DNA from: Desulfobacteraceae bacterium
Lineage (GTDB): Bacteria; Desulfobacterota; Desulfobacteria; Desulfobacterales; UBA11574
Direction of reading: 5' to 3'
DNA: 19,077 nucleotides
Assembly: GCA_002868985.1 (NCBI GenBank)
Contig: PKTV01000523.1
Coordinates: 1-19,077 of the forward strand
Shown: positions 1 through 7,770 of the stretch, one piece after another
How positions within the stretch are numbered: position 1 is the stretch's first letter
How the letters are laid out: every line of letters starts with the position of its first letter
Position numbers and translations under genes: made by a program
The notes under the pieces: generated by a model
Told to the model about the DNA's origin: nothing
Seen by the model: the letters and a program-made list of their open reading frames with translations, nothing else
Databases searched by the model: none

Positions 1-2
1 AA

Positions 3-578
3 AAAGGGGTTTTTGATTTTGAGGTTCCGGCCGGTCCGGAGGACGAAATCGGCCAACTCGGCCAGAGCTTGCTTGAATTAGGGCATGCGCTGAAAAAACA
101 ATTCGATCAGTTTCACATGTTATGCAAAATTACCGCTCAAATAAATGCCGGACTGACTTTAGACGAGATTTTAAATCAGATCTTTGAATCGTTTAAATCC
201 CTAATACCTTACGATCGAATTGGATTTTCACTGCTCGAAGAAAATGGACGGATCGTTCGGACGCAATGGGTACGATCCAACACAGCCACAGTCAATATCA
301 CGCCAGGCTACACAGCACGCATGGAAGGAACCAACTTGCAGCGTATTGTCGCAACGGGTCAGCCGCGTATCATTAATGATCTGCCGGCATATCTGCAAGC
401 GCATCAGAAGTCTGAATCAACAAGGCTGATTGTTGAAGAAGGAATGCGCTCCAGCTTAACGTTTCCTCTGGTTGGCATGCACCATCCGATCGGATTCATA
501 TTTTTTAACAGCAGGCAATTGAACACTTACCAGAATTCCCATGTAGAACTTTTTCTCCAGATTGCAGGCCAACTGTAG
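3..578 (+). CDS. Sensor histidine kinase, N-terminal part (HAMP end + GAF), partial and cut by an in-frame TAG
   Basis: The frame is open from the window edge, so the true start lies upstream. The first ~30 residues (…DEIGQLGQSLLELGHAL) resemble the second helix of a HAMP linker, so a transmembrane sensor segment probably precedes the window. Residues ~35-190 form a GAF domain: a coiled-coil entry, 'LDEILNQIFESFKSLIPYDR' helix, and a core ending in 'SSLTFPLVGMHHPIGFIFF'. GAF domains bind small ligands or mediate dimer signalling; no ligand can be named. The frame stops at TAG 576-578 in the middle of the helical linker that normally joins GAF to the HisKA domain, and the kinase half continues in the same frame after it. 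So this is either a truncated receptor made on its own or half of a disrupted kinase gene. The family assignment is sure; the functional state is not. Confidence 0.8.
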   Translation, partial: KGVFDFEVPAGPEDEIGQLGQSLLELGHALKKQFDQFHMLCKITAQINAGLTLDEILNQIFESFKSLIPYDRIGFSLLEENGRIVRTQWVRSNTATVNITPGYTARMEGTNLQRIVATGQPRIINDLPAYLQAHQKSESTRLIVEEGMRSSLTFPLVGMHHPIGFIFFNSRQLNTYQNSHVELFLQIAGQL

Positions 579-584
579 ACGATC

Positions 585-1322
585 GTGGAAAAAAGCCGGC
601 TTTATCAGCAGTTAATCGAACTCAATCAGATGAAAAACAGATTCCTGGGGGTTGCGGCGCATGACCTGAGGAGTCCCATTGCTATCATCATGAACTATAT
701 CGAGTATCTTTTAGAAGGTCATCCAGGCAAGATCACGGAATCTCAAGATAATATTTTGAATAAAATGCTTAAGGTTAGTGATAAAATGCTTAATTTGGTC
801 AACGAACTTCTAGACGTGAATGCCATTGAAGCCGGTCGGCTAGAACTGTTCATGCATCCGGTTGACCTGACAAAGTATTTGAAAGAATGCTATGAAGAAA
901 ATCTTGTGCTGTCAAAAGCCAAGTCTATTGAACTGGCGTTAGATATTGAACCGGAGCTTCCGGTGATTGTCATGGACCCCCATCGGATAGATCAGGTAAT
1001 GAATAACCTCATAAACAACGCAATTAAATTTTCCTTTCCCAATACCACCATCACATTGCGAGCACGAGTTATGGATCAAAATGTCGCGATTTCCGTCCAG
1101 GACCAGGGACAAGGGATTCCGCCCCAAGAGGTTGATAAACTATTTACGGAATTTGGCAAAACCAGCGTTCGACCCACCGCAGGTGAGAAAAGTACCGGCC
1201 TGGGTCTTGCCATCGTCAAACGAATCGTCGAGTTGCATGGCGGCCGAATATGGGTGGAGAGTAAGGTCGGTATCGGTTCCATCTTTACATTTACACTGCC
1301 TCAAGCGGCTCGGTCGGTTTAA
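585..1322 (+). CDS. Histidine kinase catalytic part (HisKA + HATPase_c), same frame as the upstream GAF half
   Basis: 245 residues from a GTG nine bases after the TAG that ends the GAF half. The H-box is 'FLGVAAHDLRSP' with the phospho-acceptor His at residue 26. The ATPase domain carries the N-box 'QVMNNLINNAIKFS' (~137-150), the G1 box 'DQGQGIP' (Asp173) and the G2 box 'STGLGLAIVKRIVELHGG' (~203-220). All catalytic motifs are intact, so the soluble kinase core could be active if translated. There is no good ribosome binding site before the GTG; translation would need termination-reinitiation, read-through, or the TAG is a recent nonsense mutation in a single HAMP-GAF-HisKA-HATPase gene. No response regulator lies downstream in the window; a partner could be upstream. 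Domain call certain, independent expression doubtful. Confidence 0.8.
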   Translation: MEKSRLYQQLIELNQMKNRFLGVAAHDLRSPIAIIMNYIEYLLEGHPGKITESQDNILNKMLKVSDKMLNLVNELLDVNAIEAGRLELFMHPVDLTKYLKECYEENLVLSKAKSIELALDIEPELPVIVMDPHRIDQVMNNLINNAIKFSFPNTTITLRARVMDQNVAISVQDQGQGIPPQEVDKLFTEFGKTSVRPTAGEKSTGLGLAIVKRIVELHGGRIWVESKVGIGSIFTFTLPQAARSV

Positions 1323-1375
1323 TTCAGTTGGTGACATGCTGTACGGCCGGATTTAATCCTATTAAAATCAACCAA

Positions 1376-1404
1376 CTGACAAACATTTAAATACGTTGTA
1401 TAAT
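1376..1404 (+). promoter_or_regulatory. Candidate sigma70 promoter for the DUF2892 gene
   Basis: CTGACA (1376-1381), a 17-base spacer and a perfect TATAAT (1399-1404) sit about 130 bases upstream of the small membrane-protein start at 1536. The -35 box differs from consensus by one base. The -35 box overlaps the right arm of a 9-bp inverted repeat (1324-1332 with 1371-1379). Start site and regulation are inferred only. Confidence 0.5.
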
Positions 1405-1535
1405 TGTATTGATGTATATCGGGAAAACACCGGAATCATGTGCAGACAAAATAATGATGGTGTTGTTAGACTCAAAGATTTTTCGGTATACGTTCCCCTT
1501 AATGGTCGTTTTTGCTATTGATTGGAGGATCATTT

Positions 1536-1730
1536 ATGAAGATGGAACAATATATAAGAGCTATTGCGGGAACTTTTGTCTTGTTGTCTTTATGTTTGGG
1601 GTATTTGCACAGTCCCTATTGGCATCTTTTCACGGCATTTGTCGGTCTCAACCTTTTACAATCCGCATTTACAAAATGGTGTTTGATGGAAAATATTCTG
1701 ACTAAATTGGGAGTCCCTAAAAACACCTGA
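1536..1730 (+). CDS. Small inner-membrane protein, DUF2892 (YgaP-like transmembrane domain)
   Basis: A 64-residue protein. The start is fixed by a strong GGAGG at 1524-1528, seven bases before ATG 1536; a longer upstream frame exists but has no such signal. The protein has a short charged N-terminus, a first membrane segment (IRAIAGTFVLLSLCLGYL), a polar turn (HSPYW) and a second segment (FTAFVGLNLLQSAFTKWC), then 'MENILTKLGV'. The 'FVGLNLLQSAFT.WC' pattern is characteristic of DUF2892, found alone or fused to a rhodanese domain as in E. coli YgaP. Here it is free-standing with its own promoter, and no rhodanese gene is visible. The function of the stand-alone form is unknown; family assignment is confident. 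Confidence 0.85.
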   Translation: MKMEQYIRAIAGTFVLLSLCLGYLHSPYWHLFTAFVGLNLLQSAFTKWCLMENILTKLGVPKNT

Positions 1731-1777
1731 TTTCCGGCTATGGATCGGCCGTTTAAATTTGTTTATAAAAAAAATTT

Positions 1778-1876
1778 CTACATGGAATCGGTATGTCCAG
1801 TGCCTTTTCGCTCCACCAATTTAACAGGCTGCGCTTCGATGGGCAGGCCGTCTTCTTTTTCCACATAAATATTTCT
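1778..1876 (-). pseudogene. Fossil 5' fragment of archaeal-type S-adenosylmethionine synthetase (MAT)
   Basis: In the minus strand between DUF2892 and the lipoprotein gene, a short frame opens after a TAA and reads 'RNIYVEKEDGLPIEAQPV' followed by 'KLVERKGTGHTDSM', then TAG at 1778-1780. This matches from memory the N-terminus of archaeal-type MATs (PF01941), for example the '…IVERKGLGHPDSICDG…' block of Methanocaldococcus MAT, with Pro changed to Thr and the frame lost exactly where the conserved ICD should follow. No start codon is in frame, and nothing resembling the remaining ~370 residues is seen in the window. It is therefore a truncated relic, not a working gene. Archaeal-type MATs occur in some Desulfobacterota. 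Identification rests on about 25 residues, but the match is specific. Confidence 0.6.
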
Positions 1877-1985
1877 TTATATGTTCACGATACGTTATCC
1901 CTAAAATCTCCTATCATCACCAGGGAAATGAAGTTAAAGCTCCCGAATTTGTCTACGAACCTGTTCTGATGCCCTATTTCGAACC

Positions 1986-2531
1986 CTACCGCACCGGCTT
2001 CTGCCACTCTTTGGCAAAAATCCCTGCAATTCGACCCATCTGACTCGGATCTATTTTCAGCGCTTTGGCAACCTCTGAATAGAGTGTCTTGCGGTCGCTG
2101 TTTTCGGCATCCACGAGGCCGTTGAGGTCCCTTTTCTCCTTGAGGTTTAGCCCTCCGGTATCTGCCACGGAAAGATAGCCGTTGCCCCCTTCGTTCAAGG
2201 CGCCTTTCTGGTAGAACGGTTTCAGCGCTTGAAAACGGGCTTTCATTTTTTCCTTCAAAGCGCGAATGGTTGGATTGGAAACCGTGGTCACGTCTTGTGC
2301 CCACGCACTGGCGGGAGACAAGGCGAACCTGACCTTAAAAGAAAATCCTTTATCGTTTTTGGACTGGTTGTCCTTTTGAGGGGGCTTTTTACCCCGGATA
2401 TCATTCACGATATCCCCGGCAACGGATTCAACCTTTTCTGCCGGAAAATAAATATTTATGGTCACGCAGGCAAACAGGGCGATCATCGCGAACACCATTG
2501 CCATCCACATGGGTTTTTGAAACATTTTCAT
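1986..2531 (-). CDS. ydbL: DUF1318 / YdbL-like outer-membrane lipoprotein of the YdbH lipid-bridge locus
   Basis: 181 residues. A hydrophobic signal (residues 8-21) ends in the lipobox LFAC with Cys22; Val at +2 suggests sorting to the outer membrane. The mature protein begins 'CVTINIYFPAEKVES', a short beta strand followed by a helix, typical of delta-proteobacterial DUF1318 proteins. A Lys/Gln/Asp-rich linker follows, then (residues ~80-181) the YdbL-like helical domain with 'ALNEGGNGYLSV', 'GLNLKEKRDLNGLVDAENSDRK' and 'IAGIFAKEWQ'. The end after 'EWQKPVR' seems a few residues short of relatives. Start chosen for GGGAGG just upstream. It begins 15 bases after the ydbH stop, so the two form one operon. 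In E. coli YdbL is a small periplasmic chaperone for the YdbH-YnbE bridge; here the protein is itself lipid-anchored. Confidence 0.75.
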   Translation of the reverse strand: MKMFQKPMWMAMVFAMIALFACVTINIYFPAEKVESVAGDIVNDIRGKKPPQKDNQSKNDKGFSFKVRFALSPASAWAQDVTTVSNPTIRALKEKMKARFQALKPFYQKGALNEGGNGYLSVADTGGLNLKEKRDLNGLVDAENSDRKTLYSEVAKALKIDPSQMGRIAGIFAKEWQKPVR

Positions 2532-2546
2532 ATGAACCTCCCTTTG

Positions 2547-5489
2547 TCATTTGACAACCGGCCCCCCCTTGGAGCCGATCCTTTTGATTCTCTTAACCAT
2601 GTCCTTGAAACTGACACGGTTATCCGGATTCTGATTTACAATATTTACCCCTGAAAATCTACCTCTTTTTACCAGATACTCTGTGTCGCCTTCTCTAATG
2701 ATGCCATTGACCGTAAACACGTCATTTTCAAGAGAGGACCGAATACCGATCTTTTCATAGGGAAATTTTTTGAAAAAAGATGCAAAGGCGCCTGCCAACC
2801 CTATAAAGGGGCTCTGCCCCCCGCCAATCTGCGCGATGTTCTCTACGGCCTTAACGCTGATTTTTTGAGAAATTCCATTTGTTTTAACCGTTTCCAGAAA
2901 AAGGTTAAATCTCTGGGGTTGGCCGTAGGCCATCTCAACATCACGAACTTGACCTTCCAGGACCCCCTCTATCGTTCCGAATGCGGTATCCGTTGTCATT
3001 TCGGACAGCAAAAGATCCTCCCATTTTACATTGAGCTTAAAGACCGGTGCTGACGTAAATACCCCCGAAGCCCCCAAGTCGGATAAAATGATGTTGCCTT
3101 CGAATACTTCGGCCTTGAGTTCCCCTATGGTGGTAACAGCGTGATTTTCGTATCGGATGGGGTTTAGCCTCCCGGTTAAGGTCCCCTTCAAGGGACGCGT
3201 CCATATTTTTGATAAGAGGGGCTGAAGCTTTATTTCGTCAAATTCCAGACGGGTATGGATGGTAAGATCCGAACCAAAGAGTTTTTCGACCTGCACGGAG
3301 CCCAATCGAATATCCCCGCCGGGCACCTTTATCACGGTCGGGGCTTCCACGGATATCCGGTTCGGACCGGTATCCAAAAGGATGCTTAGCGGCTGTTCCG
3401 GCAGCAAGGGAACGGTTATGGATTGAACCTCTAACTTGCCGCTAAGCGTCTTAACAGGGGTTTTGGCGAAGCCGGTTCGATACCAGACGGGAAGATCGAG
3501 GTTAATCTCTTTTAAGGCGATACCCTTTTCCGGCAAAGAAAAATTGCCCCCGAGCCACCCGAAACGCCCTTTAACTTGCCACGCATCCTGAAATCCGTTT
3601 ATCCGGAATTTAGCAGAAACGGTTCCCTCGGTCTCAAGGGTTGCCAGAAAGGGTTTTTCGGTTTTATAGGGCTCTTCTAAAAAATGATGGAATATCGGTT
3701 TCAAGGGCACCTTCGGCAGAATCAGCGTGAAATCGGCATTGGCTTTCGAGGGACCTTGCTTAAAAAATCTCCGGATTTCAAGGGGCAGGATACCTTTCAG
3801 ATCGAATCGGAGCCTGGAAAGTTCTACCATTTTTTTTTGAAAATCATAGGCCCCGTTGCAGGACGTAACAATGGGGTTTTTTTTCAGGTTCAGATAATAA
3901 CGATCATAAAGGGCTTCGCCGTCTTGGGCGTCTATATCGGCGGCAAACGTCATCTTTGAACGCTTTAAATCCACGACACCTTCGATCCTCGTGTTGAGGG
4001 AAACCTTTTCCCCCATGATGCTCCCATCCTTGTTTTGAAAGACAAGATCATCGAGAGACAGTTTTGCTTTCACCTGCCAGGGTCCGGTCTGGGGTCCTGT
4101 GACGTTGATTTGGATGGAATCATGAACCTTAATATCCCAATCCGACGGAATCAGGTGGTAAGCGGCGGCGACATGGAAAAACGACGTCTCCTTCCCTTGA
4201 GCCGTAAGGTTTAGATTGCGTTCCTCTATACGAATGCCAAGCATAATATTTTTCAAACCAGCAGCGTCGAATCGAACCTTAGGAAGTGTAACGGATTTTT
4301 TTTCTGCATCGATGCGGCCATCCGGGATATGAGCGCGAACATCTCCGATGAAAGTCCCTCGGGTTCCGGTATTAATTTTTACCTGGGGTATTTGTACGAC
4401 GGCATCTTTGATCTCGATCACAGGATAAATGCCGGAAATTCCCTTAGCCTTGAGATCGATGTCCAAAGGCGGCAGAATTTTATCCGTCTTTTCCATCACG
4501 GACAGGCCGCCAATATGAAGTTTTAAGGGAGCAAGAGCGATTTTTCTCTGTTTTATGTTATAGGCAAATCCGGTTTCCATGGACAAAGATTCAGCGGTGG
4601 TCACTGAGGCGGGCAATGATCTTGTCTTTTTTAAATCAGATCCCAAAGCAATCCCTTCGCAACGAACGTTAAGACTTTCGATATCGAGATTTTTGGGGTC
4701 GTGGCCATACGTAAATTTCGAGAGCACCTTTATTTTTTTGATTCCAAGTTCCGAGTCTTTAAGTCGCATGTCTTGAGATTCAAGCGTGCCGGTGAATTTA
4801 AGATCGTTAATGTCAAAGGTTGTGCTTCCAAGGATGTTCACGTTCGGCGCTGTAAAATTCATATTGCGGGAAGACTTATTGACGTCCAAAGCAAACGATA
4901 AAAAAAGCGGTTTGTCGGCGCTGACTCCGGCATGGATTCGTTGAGCCTGAAAAGTTTGATCACCCATAGCTGCCGAGATACGTCCGTCAAGAAGTTCCCC
5001 TGACCCAAATTTAATGTCTCGAAAGAAAAAGAGGCCGATAAGACGACGAGCCATACTGGCCGAAAAAGAAGGCCCTCTTTTCGCAGGCAAGATGCCGGGG
5101 GATGTGAACCCTTCGGGAAAAAGGTCAAGATACAGGCCGTTCATCTGCATATTTTTTAGAACAAGGGTTCTGTGACCCCATGGACCCTCAATCTCCAGAT
5201 CCGCTCTAATGGAACGAATCTCCACAGAGAAGGTTTTCTGTGGTTTCAAGGGTTTTAAAAGAATTCCCTTGGCCTCTAAAAACATCGGTTTAAAAGAATA
5301 GGAGAGGTTTTCTATGGTACATGATGCGCCTGTGGATGCAGAAAGCGATCTTTCTATCGTCGGCTTTATTTGGTCAGGATGATAATAAAGATAAAGGCCG
5401 ATGCCTGAAAACAAAAGCACTACAAAACACAGGGCGATGGCAAAGGCCAGGAAAATTTTTTTAATCAGCATCATAGACGTCAACTTCAT
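2547..5489 (-). CDS. ydbH: YdbH-like AsmA-fold intermembrane phospholipid transport protein
   Basis: 980 residues, somewhat longer than E. coli YdbH (~880). A single N-terminal membrane anchor (about residues 10-34) is followed by a long periplasmic part of repeating beta-strand pattern with the AsmA-like opening 'IKPTIERSLSASTGASCTI'. The C-terminal block is the most conserved-looking: 'ISQKISVKAVENIAQIGGG', 'SFFKKFPYEKIGIRSSLEND' and 'GVNIVNQNPDNRVSFKDMVK'. Known family biology: YdbH, anchored in the inner membrane, spans the periplasm as a hydrophobic groove with the lipoprotein YnbE and helps move phospholipids to the outer membrane, redundantly with TamB and YhdP. The downstream gene is the YdbL-like lipoprotein, which supports the call. 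No separate YnbE frame is present. The ribosome binding site is weak; ATG codons six and seven codons downstream are alternatives. Confidence 0.8.
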   Translation of the reverse strand: MKLTSMMLIKKIFLAFAIALCFVVLLFSGIGLYLYYHPDQIKPTIERSLSASTGASCTIENLSYSFKPMFLEAKGILLKPLKPQKTFSVEIRSIRADLEIEGPWGHRTLVLKNMQMNGLYLDLFPEGFTSPGILPAKRGPSFSASMARRLIGLFFFRDIKFGSGELLDGRISAAMGDQTFQAQRIHAGVSADKPLFLSFALDVNKSSRNMNFTAPNVNILGSTTFDINDLKFTGTLESQDMRLKDSELGIKKIKVLSKFTYGHDPKNLDIESLNVRCEGIALGSDLKKTRSLPASVTTAESLSMETGFAYNIKQRKIALAPLKLHIGGLSVMEKTDKILPPLDIDLKAKGISGIYPVIEIKDAVVQIPQVKINTGTRGTFIGDVRAHIPDGRIDAEKKSVTLPKVRFDAAGLKNIMLGIRIEERNLNLTAQGKETSFFHVAAAYHLIPSDWDIKVHDSIQINVTGPQTGPWQVKAKLSLDDLVFQNKDGSIMGEKVSLNTRIEGVVDLKRSKMTFAADIDAQDGEALYDRYYLNLKKNPIVTSCNGAYDFQKKMVELSRLRFDLKGILPLEIRRFFKQGPSKANADFTLILPKVPLKPIFHHFLEEPYKTEKPFLATLETEGTVSAKFRINGFQDAWQVKGRFGWLGGNFSLPEKGIALKEINLDLPVWYRTGFAKTPVKTLSGKLEVQSITVPLLPEQPLSILLDTGPNRISVEAPTVIKVPGGDIRLGSVQVEKLFGSDLTIHTRLEFDEIKLQPLLSKIWTRPLKGTLTGRLNPIRYENHAVTTIGELKAEVFEGNIILSDLGASGVFTSAPVFKLNVKWEDLLLSEMTTDTAFGTIEGVLEGQVRDVEMAYGQPQRFNLFLETVKTNGISQKISVKAVENIAQIGGGQSPFIGLAGAFASFFKKFPYEKIGIRSSLENDVFTVNGIIREGDTEYLVKRGRFSGVNIVNQNPDNRVSFKDMVKRIKRIGSKGGPVVK

Positions 5490-5537
5490 ATGCGAGTAGA
5501 GGCCTTTAGGGCCGAAGCGATCGAAATTTATCCAATT

Positions 5538-5777
5538 TTATGGAATTACAAAATGCTTCCTCAGTTGGTGTGTGATTTCAGATTCTCTGAGCATTTTTTG
5601 TTCTTGCACTTCTGATTCTTCTTAAAGTTCCCATTTTCCGCCAACTTTGACCAGCTCGATTTCTTCTTCATAATAGATGACGTCCTACACTTTGACGATG
5701 GACTGAATATCTTTCTTTTTTAGAGATACATATTTCAATTTGGACGAATTAAATGTTGCGCTGTGTTTGGGTTTCGA
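5538..5777 (-). pseudogene. Degenerate reading frame, unknown protein, with internal TAG and TAA
   Basis: One minus-strand frame reads protein-like across 80 codons but is broken by TAG at 5685-5687 and TAA at 5622-5624, ending at TAA 5538-5540. The segments are 'LKYVSLKKKDIQSIVKV', then 'DVIYYEEEIELVKVGGKWEL', then 'EVQEQKMLRESEITHQLR'. The middle segment has the look of a folded domain tail (alternating charged/aliphatic strands, then GGKW). A TGA at 5778-5780 closes the frame upstream and there is no start or ribosome binding site. It lies between ydbH and the MscS gene, both on the same strand. I do not recognise the family. It may be the decayed remnant of a gene once in this cluster, or chance; the persistence of sensible sequence in one frame across two stops favours a relic. 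Confidence 0.35.
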
Positions 5778-5808
5778 TCAATCTTTGGAAGCTGGTTTTG
5801 AAAAAGCC

Positions 5809-6657
5809 CTATTCAACGCGATACGCGATGGTAATCATCCAATCCGCATAATTTGGATATAGCTTTTTCATGAAATCAATAACCCTTTGTTTGAATGTGG
5901 TCTCTATGATTGCAGACTGACCCGGCCACAGCCGAAACTTGACCCGCAGATAGCGCCAGTTGCCACCTTTGGCTTCTTTTACACCAAAGAATTCGGGTTT
6001 TTCCAAAATAATTGACTTTTGTTGATTGTACAACCCTGTAGCAATGGATTTCACCGTTTCTGTCGCCATTTTTTCCTCTATTTCATCAGGAAGTTGAATA
6101 TCCACATACCCTCGAATAGCCCCTCGACGAAACCGGCTGATCATGGTGATATTGCGGTTGGGAACGTAGATCTTCTGGCCATGCAGATTGACCAGTGTCG
6201 TAAATCTTAATCCGATGTTTTCGACTTTGCCGATCTGCCCTGACAGCTCCACCACATCTTCAATGTTGAGCGCGTCTGAAAAAATTAAGGTTAACCCTAT
6301 AACAATATCTTGTACAAGACCCTGTAACCCGAACCCAACAGCAAGCCCGATAACAGAAGCGCTTGCCAGGTATGCCGTCAAAGAAACCTTAAATTCCCTC
6401 AAGATTAACCCGATGGCCATGAAATAGATGACAAAAGTAAGGGCACTGACAAGGATAGTGGTCACAGTGGCAACCTTGGGATATCGACGGGGAAAGCTTT
6501 CCGCAGTTGACGTTTCTGTTCCCAGTTTCAACGTAAGCATCCACCGGGTCAACCGCTTGAGTCCCTGAACCGTAAAATGAGCAAGAACGGCAAGCAACAC
6601 AATGGCAACAATTCGAAAGCCGGTTGGAATCTTCATCATTAAATCAATTGTTTCCAT
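5809..6657 (-). CDS. Short MscS-family mechanosensitive ion channel
   Basis: 282 residues from the ATG at 6657. Membrane segments fall near residues 11-33, 63-86 and 94-125. The last is the pore helix with the Gly/Ala-rich 'YLASASVIGLAVGFGLQGLV' pattern, followed by the beta domain 'IEDVVELSGQIGKVENIGLR' and 'YVPNRNI', and a C-terminal alpha/beta vestibule. MscS channels open under membrane tension to release osmolytes during hypo-osmotic shock; this is close to the three-helix E. coli MscS in size. The frame stays open upstream to a GTG at 6744 (311 residues), but those 29 residues carry no ribosome binding site. The ATG at 6657 follows AGAGAC, also weak, so the start is uncertain. Stop is TAG. 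A second, larger MscS gene lies at 12478. Confidence 0.88.
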   Translation of the reverse strand: METIDLMMKIPTGFRIVAIVLLAVLAHFTVQGLKRLTRWMLTLKLGTETSTAESFPRRYPKVATVTTILVSALTFVIYFMAIGLILREFKVSLTAYLASASVIGLAVGFGLQGLVQDIVIGLTLIFSDALNIEDVVELSGQIGKVENIGLRFTTLVNLHGQKIYVPNRNITMISRFRRGAIRGYVDIQLPDEIEEKMATETVKSIATGLYNQQKSIILEKPEFFGVKEAKGGNWRYLRVKFRLWPGQSAIIETTFKQRVIDFMKKLYPNYADWMITIAYRVE

Positions 6658-6927
6658 GTCGTCTCTATTTTTTAATAAAAATTCTCTTTTGGGAAGTGAT
6701 CTAAGCGAAAAATTTACATTGTGTCCTGTATTTAGTGGAACCACAAAGTATTTGATCGTCCAATAGGCACTTGCAATAACATATAGGATACGGGCAAGTA
6801 AACCCTATCGTTGCATAAACAACACATCAGATTATACGTTAAACGGCTTAGAAAAAGGCTTTGCAAAAATCGCTCAACTTAGGTTTAAGCAACGCCAATA
6901 CATCGGAGCAGGCCTCAAAATATATTT

Positions 6928-7770
6928 TTACTTCAACGATTTCTGGTAATAGGGCATTGCCTCGGAAATAAAGCTTTCAATATTGGCGATCCGGGTCGAA
7001 GGGGCCGGATGGGTGGATAAAAATTCCGGTGATCTTGCCTCTTCCTTCTGATTCATTCTTTCCCAAAAGGGAATTGCGACCCGTGGATCGTATCCCGCCC
7101 TTGCCATGAGCGTCAAGCCGATTCGGTCCGCCTCCTTTTCGTGAAGCCGGCTGTAAGGAAGTATCAATCCCACGTTGGTTCCCACACCGAATACCGTCAT
7201 AAAAAGTTCCTGGGTTTGACGAGGCTTTTGGGCCAAAGCGGCTGATAGTGCCATTGTCCCCATATTGGTAAGAAGCGCCTGACTCATTCTTTCATTGCCG
7301 TGTTCTGCGATGGCATGCGCCACTTCATGGCCCAAAACCACAGCAAGACCGCTTTCATCCTGTGTGAAAGGGAGTATTCCGGTATAGACAGCCGCCTTGC
7401 CGCCGGGCATGACCCAGGCATTAACGACCTTATCGTCTTCAATGAGATTAAATTCCCATTGATATTTTCGGGCCTGATTTTCACGGCCCAAATCCGCAAG
7501 AAATGCCTCGGCTGCTTTGGCAATCCTGTTTCCCACTTTTCTGACCGTCTGGATCTTGTTCTGATCTGTGGAAAGTTTACTTTTATCAATAACTTGTTGA
7601 TATTCTTTGAAACTCATAGTTATCAGTTCCGATTCCGGCACCAGGCGAAGGCTTCCTCGTTGGCTAATGGGAACTTCCGCGCAACCGATAAAAAATGAAA
7701 TGGTTATCATGATTAGGGTTAAACGCAATAAAAGGTAAAAAAGGCTTTTTCGTATATTTAAAATATTCAT
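6928..7770 (-). CDS. M48-family metalloprotease lipoprotein (LoiP/YggG-like)
   Basis: 280 residues. Start set at ATG 7770 because GGAGGGG lies just before it; the ATG four codons upstream actually overlaps that ribosome binding site. A basic-hydrophobic signal ends in FIGC with lipobox Cys30, so the mature protein is membrane-anchored in the periplasm. Zinc site: HEVAH at residues 148-152, third ligand in 'LHEKEAD' (Glu211, Asp215), and the conserved 'STHPAPSTR' near 252-260. The 'NAWVMPGGKAAVYTGIL' block before the zinc helix is typical of M48 peptidases such as LoiP, BepA and Oma1. No TPR domain, so it is closer to LoiP than BepA. Likely role: degradation of misfolded envelope proteins or stress signalling. 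It has its own ribosome binding site and ~200-base flanks, so may be transcribed alone. Confidence 0.9.
   Translation of the reverse strand: MNILNIRKSLFYLLLRLTLIMITISFFIGCAEVPISQRGSLRLVPESELITMSFKEYQQVIDKSKLSTDQNKIQTVRKVGNRIAKAAEAFLADLGRENQARKYQWEFNLIEDDKVVNAWVMPGGKAAVYTGILPFTQDESGLAVVLGHEVAHAIAEHGNERMSQALLTNMGTMALSAALAQKPRQTQELFMTVFGVGTNVGLILPYSRLHEKEADRIGLTLMARAGYDPRVAIPFWERMNQKEEARSPEFLSTHPAPSTRIANIESFISEAMPYYQKSLK

Noticed and set aside
576..578. TAG as a genuine pyrrolysine codon
   Set aside because: No Pyl-using methyltransferase context, and TAG ends 5 of the 14 intact genes here (lipoprotein, short MscS, transporter, CDP-alcohol transferase, exported protein), so it appears to be a normal stop.
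1324..1379. Inverted repeat TCAGTTGGT / ACCAACTGA after the kinase gene
   Set aside because: The loop is 38 bases and no T-tract follows, so it is not a convincing terminator; its only note is that it overlaps the -35 box at 1376.
1409..1705. 98-residue plus-strand frame over the DUF2892 gene
   Set aside because: It overlaps the DUF2892 gene in another frame, lacks a ribosome binding site and does not read like a protein; the GGAGG-led ATG at 1536 explains the region.
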